From: Cytophagales bacterium
GTDB lineage: Bacteria > Bacteroidota > Bacteroidia > Cytophagales > MED-G16
Direction of reading: 5' to 3'
DNA length: 22,131 bases
Assembly: GCA_029940715.1 (NCBI GenBank)
Contig: JAPYTU010000011.1
Coordinates: forward strand, 1-22,131
Positions 16,498 to 22,131 of the stretch are shown here, in pieces (the first letter of the stretch is position 1; each line of letters starts with the position of its first letter). Both the position numbers and the translations under genes were made by a program. The notes beneath the pieces are model-generated. The model was not told the DNA's origin. It was given only the letters and a program-made list of their open reading frames with translations, and ran no database searches.

Positions 16498-18032
16498 TTT
16501 ATTTTTTCTAAAAGAAGATAGGTCATACCTAATGTTCCATCAATAAAATTACCAATTTTTATATTTTCATTAGGACTATGTTGGTTATTATCCTTATTTA
16601 CTGAAGGATATGTTAATGCAGGAATATTTAGAGTACTTACAAATGGAGATATGGGTATCGATCCTCCAGAAGTTCTTATTTTAATAGGTTTTCTTCCAAA
16701 AGCTTTATAAAGAGCACTAGAAGCCCAGATTCCTATAGGTGAATTAATATCAGTTCTAAATGCTAAATAACTAATGCTTGAGTCAAATCGAACTATATGT
16801 TTTTTTGTATTTCTTTCTTCATTAGTTGGATCTCTATTTTCAATCACATATGCTCCTTCTTTAATAATATGATTTTTAACAAGATCAATTAATCTTTTAG
16901 GATCACTTTCTTTTACAAGTCTTATATCAATTTCTGCTATTGCTTTATCAGGTACAATAGTTCTAACTTCTTTTTTAACCCATCCAGAACTTAAACCTCT
17001 TATGTTTAATGATGGGTATTGTATTGATTCTTGATAATTTTTTCCAACATTATCTGGAAATGCTATTCCTAATTGTTTTTTTATTTTATTTTCATCATCA
17101 GGAACAGCTGAAAGAATTTTACTTGTATTTTCACCAATTTTTATTCCATCATAAAATTTAGGAATTAGGACTCTTCCAGAATAATCTTTCATTGAAGATA
17201 AAATTTTTGATAAAGTAAAAGCTGGATTAGGAGCATAATTTCCAAAATGTCCACTATGTTGAGGTTTTTTTGGTCCATAGGTTGTGAGGGTAATCTTGCT
17301 TATTCCTCTTGCACCAAAAGTAAGAGTAGGTTCATTAGAAGGATGTGATGGACCGTCAATAATTAATAGAAAATCTGATTTTAATTTTTCTTTATATAAA
17401 TTAACGGCACTTGAAATCGTAGGAGAACTCATTTCTTCTTGAAAATCGATAATGAGTTTAATGTTAAATTTAGGTTCTAAGTTTAATCTACTAATAATTT
17501 TTAAAGCATTTATCAGCATCATTGGAGGACCCTTATCATCACTTGTAGATCTGCCAAAAATTCTCCATTCCCGATTAGGATTGTTATAAATCCTATTTAT
17601 ATCTATTGTATTCCAATTTCCTTCTATATTTTCTTTTAATACTGGGATGTATGGATTTTCTTGATTCCATTTAGATGGATCAACGGGTTGACCATCCATA
17701 TGAAAATAGATAAGTACAGTTTTTAATTTTTCAGATATGATTTTGTTTGCAATAATGAGAGGATGATTTGGTATTTCTAAATTGTTACTATTTGCATTTA
17801 CTTTTTCAATAGTAAATCCAAGTTCTAGAAATTTATTTTCACACCATTTAATATTTTTATTTATATTTTTTGTATCATATCCATCGTTGGGAATAGAAAG
17901 AAGTTCAAAAAAGTTATCCCAATTTTCTTGTATTGTTTGATAAGCAATATTTTCAATTATATCTTTTGTTTGGGGGTAAGTAAAGTTTGATTTTAATAAA
18001 ATCAATAAGATGAATAAAAGTATTTTATTCAT
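16494..18032 (-). CDS. Exported M20-family metallopeptidase
   Basis: A 512-residue dinuclear zinc peptidase with a signal peptide (MNKILLFILLILLKSNFTYP), so probably periplasmic. The M20 metal ligands are all visible: FHMDGQPVD with His111 and Asp113, GRSTSDDKGPP with the bridging Asp165, FQEEMSSP with Glu199/Glu200, LLIIDGPSHP with Asp226, and a late His in NNQHSPNENI. The dimerisation lid domain lies between roughly 240 and 400. This longer M20 type hydrolyses dipeptides or N-acylated amino acids. The start codon is overlapped by the stop of a 40-residue basic protein, and the stop overlaps the PspC gene by four bases. The family is sure and the substrate is not known. Confidence 0.92.
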   Translation of the reverse strand: MNKILLFILLILLKSNFTYPQTKDIIENIAYQTIQENWDNFFELLSIPNDGYDTKNINKNIKWCENKFLELGFTIEKVNANSNNLEIPNHPLIIANKIISEKLKTVLIYFHMDGQPVDPSKWNQENPYIPVLKENIEGNWNTIDINRIYNNPNREWRIFGRSTSDDKGPPMMLINALKIISRLNLEPKFNIKLIIDFQEEMSSPTISSAVNLYKEKLKSDFLLIIDGPSHPSNEPTLTFGARGISKITLTTYGPKKPQHSGHFGNYAPNPAFTLSKILSSMKDYSGRVLIPKFYDGIKIGENTSKILSAVPDDENKIKKQLGIAFPDNVGKNYQESIQYPSLNIRGLSSGWVKKEVRTIVPDKAIAEIDIRLVKESDPKRLIDLVKNHIIKEGAYVIENRDPTNEERNTKKHIVRFDSSISYLAFRTDINSPIGIWASSALYKAFGRKPIKIRTSGGSIPISPFVSTLNIPALTYPSVNKDNNQHSPNENIKIGNFIDGTLGMTYLLLEKIN

Positions 18033-18147
18033 CTGTAGTCTTTTTTCTTCTATTATATCTTTTTCCAGATGGTTTAATTTTTGTTGAATTTTTTTTTCTT
18101 ACAATTTGAGCTAGTCTTCCCCTATCACTTTTTGATTTTTTGGGCAT
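18025..18147 (-). CDS. 40-residue Lys/Arg-rich basic protein
   Basis: An unlisted short frame from ATG at 18145-18147 to TAA at 18025-18027. It encodes 40 residues, 16 of them Lys or Arg against 3 acidic (start MPKKSKSDRGRLAQIVRKKN, later KPSGKRYNRRKK). It has no hydrophobic helix and is probably unstructured and nucleic-acid or ribosome binding, in the style of small ribosome-associated proteins, but I do not recognise the family. It starts 1 bp after the upstream lipocalin-like gene stop and ends 8 bp inside the M20 peptidase gene in another frame. That three-gene chain without gaps strongly suggests a real, translationally coupled gene and one mRNA. Confidence 0.6.
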   Translation of the reverse strand: MPKKSKSDRGRLAQIVRKKNSTKIKPSGKRYNRRKKTTDE

Positions 18148-18148
18148 A

Positions 18149-18487
18149 TTAAAGTGTTAATTTTTCTTTTAGATATTTATTAATAATAAATTTTCCGTTT
18201 TCTAATCTTTGGATTATTAATGTATCTTCGGAAAGATAATAATTATATTCACTACTCCCACCATTTAATTTTATGATTTCAATAAAGTCATTATTGACAT
18301 TATATTTGTGCGAAGTAGTTCCTTTAGAATTTATTTCTATGAGGCTACCATCTTTTTTAAAATTAAGAATATTCGGTATTTCTTCACTACTTGATTGAAT
18401 TAGTATTTTACTCCATAAACCAATTAATTTATTATTGTAAAGGTCAATAGTAGAATATAATATGATTAATAATAGAAATGTTTTCAT
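18149..18487 (-). CDS. Small exported lipocalin-like protein
   Basis: A 112-residue protein with a signal-like start (MKTFLLLIILYSTI) and a beta-rich mature part: NNKLIGLWSKIL, then ILNFKKDGSLIEIN, HKYNVNNDFIEIIKL, YYLSEDTLIIQRLENG. The LIGLW opening, FKKDG turn and EDTLIIQ strand parallel LVGNW, FKNGD and GDTLIIES in the protein at 15163-15561, so the two are probably distant relatives. The lipocalin-like fold is inferred. It leads the operon with the 40-residue basic protein and the M20 peptidase; upstream lie 229 bases of intergenic DNA shared with the repeat-protein gene. No catalytic motif is seen. Confidence 0.6.
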   Translation of the reverse strand: MKTFLLLIILYSTIDLYNNKLIGLWSKILIQSSSEEIPNILNFKKDGSLIEINSKGTTSHKYNVNNDFIEIIKLNGGSSEYNYYLSEDTLIIQRLENGKFIINKYLKEKLTL

Positions 18488-18566
18488 AATTTTTTGGTTA
18501 TAATTTAATACATTTTATGCATATCATTTAACTATAGAGTTGATTTTTTAAATTTTTACTATTGTG

Positions 18567-18581
18567 CAATTAGATTAATTG
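18567..18581. repeat. Perfect palindrome CAATTA-GAT-TAATTG, possible operator
   Basis: Six-base arms are separated by three bases. The right arm ends in the TTG that serves as the candidate -33 box of the downstream promoter, so a bound protein would block that promoter. Such palindromes arise by chance in A/T-rich DNA, so confidence is low. Confidence 0.3.
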
Positions 18582-18612
18582 ATATTTAATAAAAATATTT
18601 TTGTTATTTTTG
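18579..18612 (+). promoter_or_regulatory. Candidate Bacteroidota-type promoter of the repeat-protein gene
   Basis: A TTG at 18579-18581 and a full TAnnTTTG match (TATTTTTG) at 18605-18612 are separated by 23 bases, the long end of the range for the Bacteroidota housekeeping promoter. A second TATTTTTG overlaps at 18596-18603 but lacks a TTG at proper distance. Transcription would begin around 18617-18620, at the hairpin, about 100 bases ahead of the start codon. Confidence 0.45.
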
Positions 18613-18616
18613 TAAT

Positions 18617-18635
18617 CCAGCAAAAAATTTGCTGG
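18617..18635 (+). repeat. Hairpin in leader: CCAGCAAA-AAA-TTTGCTGG
   Basis: A perfect eight-base inverted repeat with a three-base loop. It lies just after the candidate promoter and is not followed by a T run, so it is not a standard terminator. It would lie at the very 5' end of the mRNA, where such stems can slow decay. The reading as an mRNA stabiliser is inference. Confidence 0.5.
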
Positions 18636-18637
18636 CC

Positions 18638-18663
18638 AATAAACATTTTTAAATAAACATTTT
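18638..18663 (+). repeat. Tandem 12-bp direct repeat AATAAACATTTT in leader
   Basis: Two identical copies, at 18638-18649 and 18652-18663, give a 14-base period directly after the hairpin and 53 bases before the start codon. They could be a protein-binding pair in DNA or an A/U-rich translation enhancer in RNA. They may also be a chance duplication. Confidence 0.45.
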
Positions 18664-18716
18664 ATGTTAAAAATTTATTGTTGTTTGGGATTTAAATTAA
18701 ATGTAAATTTTAAATT

Positions 18717-19721
18717 ATGAGTAAACATACAAATAAAGTACATGGAAAGTTGAATTTTTTGATTATTGGAGTTGTAATTGTTATTGGTGCAGTAGCATAT
18801 TTGTTAGTAGATAATGGTACTCTTAATCCATCAGACTTAGCAGGTTCTGGTAAAGGTATTAAGGGTGTTACAAAAGCTGATAAGTATTCTAATAAAAACG
18901 AAGTAACAGTTGAACTCGATGGTGAGGAAATTCAAGAAGTATTAAATAATCAAGATTTTCAGAAGATGATTTCTTCTGGTGATTTTTCAAAATTGGCAGA
19001 GGATGCTGATTTTGTAAAAATTCTTGATCATGATGGTATAGGTATTATGACTGATATCTATTCTATTTTAGAAGATGATGATTTTAAAAAATTGAGGAGG
19101 GATGGTGATAGACTTCAAGGTAATGTGAAGTCTGGTGCTGGATCTTCTGGATCTTTTGGATCTACTGATAGAAAATATATCGGTTCTGCAGGTAATCCTG
19201 CTAATAGGGATTCTGGAATTAATGATGGAGGAGGAGTTGAAATTCTAGATATGCAAGTAATTAATAAAGTTGCTGGATTACAAAAATTCATGAAAAGTGA
19301 TAATTTACAAAAGTTCATGAAAGATGCAACATTTCAAAAATTTATGAAAAGTGGTGCTGATTTTGAAAAGTTTCAAAAAGATGCTGCATTTCAAAAATTC
19401 ATGAAAAGTGACAATTATCAAAAATTCATGAAAAGTGATAATTATCAAAAGTTCATGAAAGATGCAACTCTTCAAAAATTTATGAAATCAACGAATTTAG
19501 AAAAATTTGCTAAAGTATCAGATTTGGAAAAATTCGCTAAAAGTTCTGCATTTCAAAAATTTTATAAAAATGCTGCATTTCAAAAATTCATGAAAAGTGA
19601 TAATTTACAAAAGTTCATGAAAAGTTCTGCATATTCTAAATTTGCTCAAAAAGGAGCAACTTTTGAAAAATTCATGAAAAATGATAATTTTCAAAAATTT
19701 ATGAATAAATCAGAATTGTAA
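18717..19721 (+). CDS. Membrane-anchored nonapeptide-repeat protein, unknown family
   Basis: A 334-residue protein I do not recognise. Residues 1-12 are polar and basic, 13-31 form one membrane helix, so by the positive-inside rule the rest is outside the cytoplasm. Residues 72-131 hold six degenerate nine-residue units (IQEVLNNQD, FQKMISSGD, FSKLAEDAD, FVKILDHDG, IYSILEDDD, FKKLRRDGD) with one six-residue interruption; net charge is about -8. A Gly/Ser/Asn-rich linker spans about 132-175. Residues 188-334 are sixteen uninterrupted units of consensus [LFY][QE]KF[MA]K[SDN]xx, net charge about +17. Each unit is expected to make one amphipathic turn-and-half of helix, giving a short-period solenoid or extended rod. 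It has its own leader signals and is followed by two stem-loops and a gluzincin gene. Function is unknown; an envelope structural or polyanion-binding role is conjecture. Confidence 0.85.
   Translation: MSKHTNKVHGKLNFLIIGVVIVIGAVAYLLVDNGTLNPSDLAGSGKGIKGVTKADKYSNKNEVTVELDGEEIQEVLNNQDFQKMISSGDFSKLAEDADFVKILDHDGIGIMTDIYSILEDDDFKKLRRDGDRLQGNVKSGAGSSGSFGSTDRKYIGSAGNPANRDSGINDGGGVEILDMQVINKVAGLQKFMKSDNLQKFMKDATFQKFMKSGADFEKFQKDAAFQKFMKSDNYQKFMKSDNYQKFMKDATLQKFMKSTNLEKFAKVSDLEKFAKSSAFQKFYKNAAFQKFMKSDNLQKFMKSSAYSKFAQKGATFEKFMKNDNFQKFMNKSEL
19278..19718 (+). repeat. 27-bp coding minisatellite, 16 units
   Basis: The C-terminal array is visible in DNA as 27-base units; units 3, 14 and 16 carry one extra codon. 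Several stretches are identical: 42 bases at 19281-19322 recur at 19581-19622, and 31 bases at 19381-19411 recur at 19570-19600. Such near-identity amid synonymous drift elsewhere points to recent unit duplication or gene conversion, and the unit number may vary between strains. Confidence 0.9.
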
Positions 19722-19726
19722 AAAAC

Positions 19727-19749
19727 AATATGTAACATTATTACATATT
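19727..19749 (+). repeat. Perfect 9-bp inverted repeat just after the repeat-protein stop
   Basis: AATATGTAA and TTACATATT flank a five-base loop, beginning 5 bases after the stop codon. It has no T run of its own. It could protect the 3' end of the upstream mRNA or bind a dimeric regulator of the next gene. Confidence 0.5.
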
Positions 19750-19756
19750 AAAAATT

Positions 19757-19791
19757 AAAGGAGGAAATTATTTATTTTCTCCTTTTTTTTT
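19757..19791 (+). terminator. Rho-independent terminator after the repeat-protein gene
   Basis: AAAGGAGGAAAT (19757-19768) pairs with ATTTTCTCCTTT (19774-19785), twelve pairs including one G-U, around a five-base loop, then a T run to 19791. It ends only 25 bases before the next start codon, with no clear promoter between, so the downstream gene may depend on read-through. Confidence 0.8.
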
Positions 19792-19816
19792 AAATAAAAA
19801 CCATTAAATTCTAGGT

Positions 19817-22131
19817 ATGAAAAAGTTTCTAATTTTTTTCTTTTTTTTAGTATTAGTAAATAATAAGTCATTTTCTCAACTTAATAAAACAGAAACTGAT
19901 GATTTTGATATTGTTAGTTTAAGTATTTATCACTCTTATGTTTTATCCCATGCTACAAGGTGTGCTCAGAATGCTTTAAATTTTCATAGAAAATTATTTG
20001 ATTACGAACCTAGAGAAAAAATATCTGTATTGATTCAAGATTTTGGTGATTATGGTAATGGTGGTGCAACATCAATTCCTAGAAATATAATTTCAACTTG
20101 TATTTCTCCAATGAACTATGCTTTTGAATCCAGTGTTGCTGGGGAGAGAGTATTTGCTATAATGAACCATGAACTTGTTCATATTACAGCATTAGATAAT
20201 GCTTCTAAAAGTGATATTTTTTATCAAAAGTTTTTTGGTGGAAAAGTTGAAAATACAAATGATCATCCTATTTCTATGTTCTATAGTTACCTTACCAGCC
20301 CAAGATATTATTCTCCAAGATGGCTCCATGAAGGTATAGCCGTATTTGTGGAAACATGGATGGCTGGAGGTACAGGTAATGCATTAGGTAATTATGACGA
20401 AATGTTTTTTAGAACCAGAGTATTTGAAGATGCTCGAATTTATTCGGCTCAAGGTTTGGAATCTGAGGGTACTTCTGCAGATTTTATGTCAAAAGCAAAT
20501 TCTTATTATTATGGTACTAGGTTTATGAGTTATGTTGCTCATGAGTATGGACCTACACAATTAATTGAATGGATTAAAAGAAAAGATGGAAGTAAAAGAG
20601 GTTTTGCATCAAATTTTAAACATGTGTTTGGAATTCAAATTTCTGATGCATGGAATAGTTGGATAGAGTTTGAAAAAAATTTTCAAAATAAGAACATTGG
20701 AAATTTAAAATTAAATTCAATTACAGAAGATGAGTTAATTACAGAAAAAGCTCTTGGCGGGGTATCTTATGCTTTTTATGATAAAAAAAGATATAAAATT
20801 TATGTTGCTGTCAATTATCCTGGAAAAATTCCTCATATTGCCTCAATAGATTTAAAAACTGGTAATCTTGAAAGATTAAAAGATATTAAGGGACCAGCTC
20901 TTTTTAATGTTACTTCTTTAGCATATGATGAAAAAAATGATTTATTGTTTTATACTACCGATAATAGTTCTAATAGAGATTTAAATTCATATAATCTTAA
21001 AACGGGTGAGTCAATTATGTTACAGAAAAATTTTCATACCGGTGATCTAACTTTTAACAAATCTGATCAATCGTTATGGGGTGTAAGACACTTAAATGGT
21101 TATAATACCCTTGTTAGAATACCAAAATTTAATTCTGAGAATCCAAATGATTATTATACAGAGTGGGAGCAAAAATATACTTTGCCCTATGGTCATGATA
21201 TTTTTGATATTGATGTATCACCAGATGGATCTAAATTAAGTGCTGCTGTTGCTGATTATTATGGAAATCAGTATTTAAATATTTACGACATTGAAACTTT
21301 AGATAACGAAAATAAGGATGGTATTGTATATAATGAAGTTTTTAATTTTGAAGTCTCATCACCCCAAAGTTTTAGGTATACGGAAGACGGTAAATATCTT
21401 ATAGGATCTTCATTTTACTCTGGTGTAAGTAATATATTTAGAGTTAATACTTCAACTTTTGAAATTGACGCATTATCAAATGGAATTACAGGATATTTTA
21501 GACCTATTTTGATTGATGATAAAAAGATTTTTTCCTTTAGATATACAAGCAATGGATTTTTACCGGTTTATGTGCCTAACAAGACAGTTGAAAATGTTTC
21601 ATCAATAGAATTTTTAGGTAATAAGACAATTCAAAAACATCCAGAGCTTATAGATTGGAAAACAGATATTCCAACATCTAAAACATTTGAGAATAATAAA
21701 ATGAATGCTAAGGAAGGATATTATATTTCAAGAAAAGAAATGAAGTTAAATTATGCATATCCTATTTTGATTGGATATAAAAATAATATGGGTGTTGGAT
21801 ATAAATTTAATTTTAGTGATCCATTTAATTTCAAATCAATAGATTTTTCTGTTTCATTTACCCCAAATCAATGGACAAATGGTTCAAATGATGGTGAAGA
21901 CAAACTTAGTAAGAATGAACAAATTCATTCATCATTTAATTATTCTACTACAAAATTCGGTGGATTTTTATCTGGTAGTTATGATTTTTATGCTTCATAT
22001 AATAAAGCTAATTTTTATGACTTATTTGGTCCTACTAAAAGATCAAGAAAGGGTTTTAATTTTGGAATGGATTATAATCAATCAATAATTTATGATCCAC
22101 CAAGACAGTTAGATTTTGATTTTGGTGTAGG
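19817..22131 (+). CDS. Exported gluzincin metallopeptidase with beta-propeller and barrel-like C-part (runs off right edge)
   Basis: The frame is open from ATG at 19817 to the window end, over 770 codons. A signal peptide ends in NNKSFSQ. Residues about 25-290 form a peptidase-MA domain: NHELVHITA gives the zinc ligands His118 and His122 with catalytic Glu119, and RWLHEGIAVFVETW at 169-182 gives the third ligand, Glu172, in the typical HEG..VF.E context. Residues about 310-590 show repeated blade-like strands (IPHIASIDLKTGNLERL, LNSYNLKTGESIML, DIFDIDVSPDGSKLSAAVA, QSFRYTEDGKYLIGSS), a TolB-like propeller. From about 640 on, alternating aromatic strands (LIGYKNNMGVGYKFNFSD, FGGFLSGSYDFYASYNKA) look like an outer-membrane barrel, as in some Bacteroidota surface proteins with this domain order. 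The substrate is unknown. It follows the repeat protein, with a terminator between. Confidence 0.85.
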   Translation, partial: MKKFLIFFFFLVLVNNKSFSQLNKTETDDFDIVSLSIYHSYVLSHATRCAQNALNFHRKLFDYEPREKISVLIQDFGDYGNGGATSIPRNIISTCISPMNYAFESSVAGERVFAIMNHELVHITALDNASKSDIFYQKFFGGKVENTNDHPISMFYSYLTSPRYYSPRWLHEGIAVFVETWMAGGTGNALGNYDEMFFRTRVFEDARIYSAQGLESEGTSADFMSKANSYYYGTRFMSYVAHEYGPTQLIEWIKRKDGSKRGFASNFKHVFGIQISDAWNSWIEFEKNFQNKNIGNLKLNSITEDELITEKALGGVSYAFYDKKRYKIYVAVNYPGKIPHIASIDLKTGNLERLKDIKGPALFNVTSLAYDEKNDLLFYTTDNSSNRDLNSYNLKTGESIMLQKNFHTGDLTFNKSDQSLWGVRHLNGYNTLVRIPKFNSENPNDYYTEWEQKYTLPYGHDIFDIDVSPDGSKLSAAVADYYGNQYLNIYDIETLDNENKDGIVYNEVFNFEVSSPQSFRYTEDGKYLIGSSFYSGVSNIFRVNTSTFEIDALSNGITGYFRPILIDDKKIFSFRYTSNGFLPVYVPNKTVENVSSIEFLGNKTIQKHPELIDWKTDIPTSKTFENNKMNAKEGYYISRKEMKLNYAYPILIGYKNNMGVGYKFNFSDPFNFKSIDFSVSFTPNQWTNGSNDGEDKLSKNEQIHSSFNYSTTKFGGFLSGSYDFYASYNKANFYDLFGPTKRSRKGFNFGMDYNQSIIYDPPRQLDFDFGV

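Noticed and set aside
18617..18635. Hairpin considered as terminator for an upstream plus-strand gene
   Set aside because: No T run follows and no plus-strand gene lies directly upstream; position right after a promoter-like element fits a leader hairpin better.
19278..19718. Regular 27-base repeats resembling a CRISPR array
   Set aside because: There are no unique spacers, the units are contiguous and in frame, and no cas genes are near; it is a coding tandem repeat.
19757..19767. Perfect Shine-Dalgarno-like AAAGGAGG sequence
   Set aside because: It lies about 50 bases before the next start codon, no ATG is at proper distance, and it forms the left arm of the terminator stem. Other genes here use no such motif.
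21879..22088. Open frame of 69 codons on the plus strand
   Set aside because: It is out of frame inside the long gluzincin gene, which stays open to the window end; composition is that of a shadow.

Overview
The window is very A+T-rich (about 70% by eye, not counted). It looks like a Bacteroidota/FCB-group bacterium, probably a free-living marine type. Secreted proteins have short signal peptides ending in ...SQ or ...PQ. Start codons are preceded by A/T-rich sequence without Shine-Dalgarno motifs. One candidate promoter fits the Bacteroidota TTG / TAnnTTTG pattern. Genes are tightly packed, with many 1-23 bp overlaps. No tRNA, rRNA, CRISPR array or insertion sequence was seen. The taxonomic placement is inference.

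Left part (1-3431, all minus strand): a class III aminotransferase is followed by a sodium:solute symporter, a 30-residue single-span membrane micropeptide, and the start of a Tat-exported YtcJ-type amidohydrolase that runs off the left edge. It reads as an uptake and degradation unit for an unknown amino or amide compound.

Centre (3553-14498): a nearly complete myo-inositol catabolic operon on the minus strand. In transcription order it encodes a DmpA/P1-type peptidase, IolA/MmsA, IolB, IolC, IolD, IolE, IolG and an SGLT-type sodium symporter. A second IolG-like dehydrogenase on the plus strand converges on the symporter. Together these cover uptake, oxidation to inosose, dehydration, ring hydrolysis, isomerisation, phosphorylation and the final semialdehyde-to-acyl-CoA step. 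The IolJ aldolase and a dedicated regulator are not in the window.

Right-centre (14540-18487): a mixed set of envelope genes: a PAQR/hemolysin-III membrane protein, two small exported lipocalin-like proteins, a PorT-like outer-membrane barrel, a PspC-domain protein, an exported M20 peptidase, and an unlisted 40-residue basic protein that overlaps the M20 start.

Right end (18488-22131): the most unusual part. A membrane-anchored protein consists mostly of nonapeptide repeats: an acidic set near the membrane, a Gly/Ser-rich linker, then sixteen Lys-rich repeats. Its leader has a candidate promoter, a palindrome, a hairpin at the likely mRNA 5' end and a direct repeat. Two stem-loops follow the gene. 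Next comes a large exported protein, open to the window end, with a gluzincin HExxH metallopeptidase domain, a probable beta-propeller and the beginning of a probable beta-barrel.

All three convergent gene pairs in the window overlap by exactly four bases, sharing the palindrome TTAA as both stop codons.
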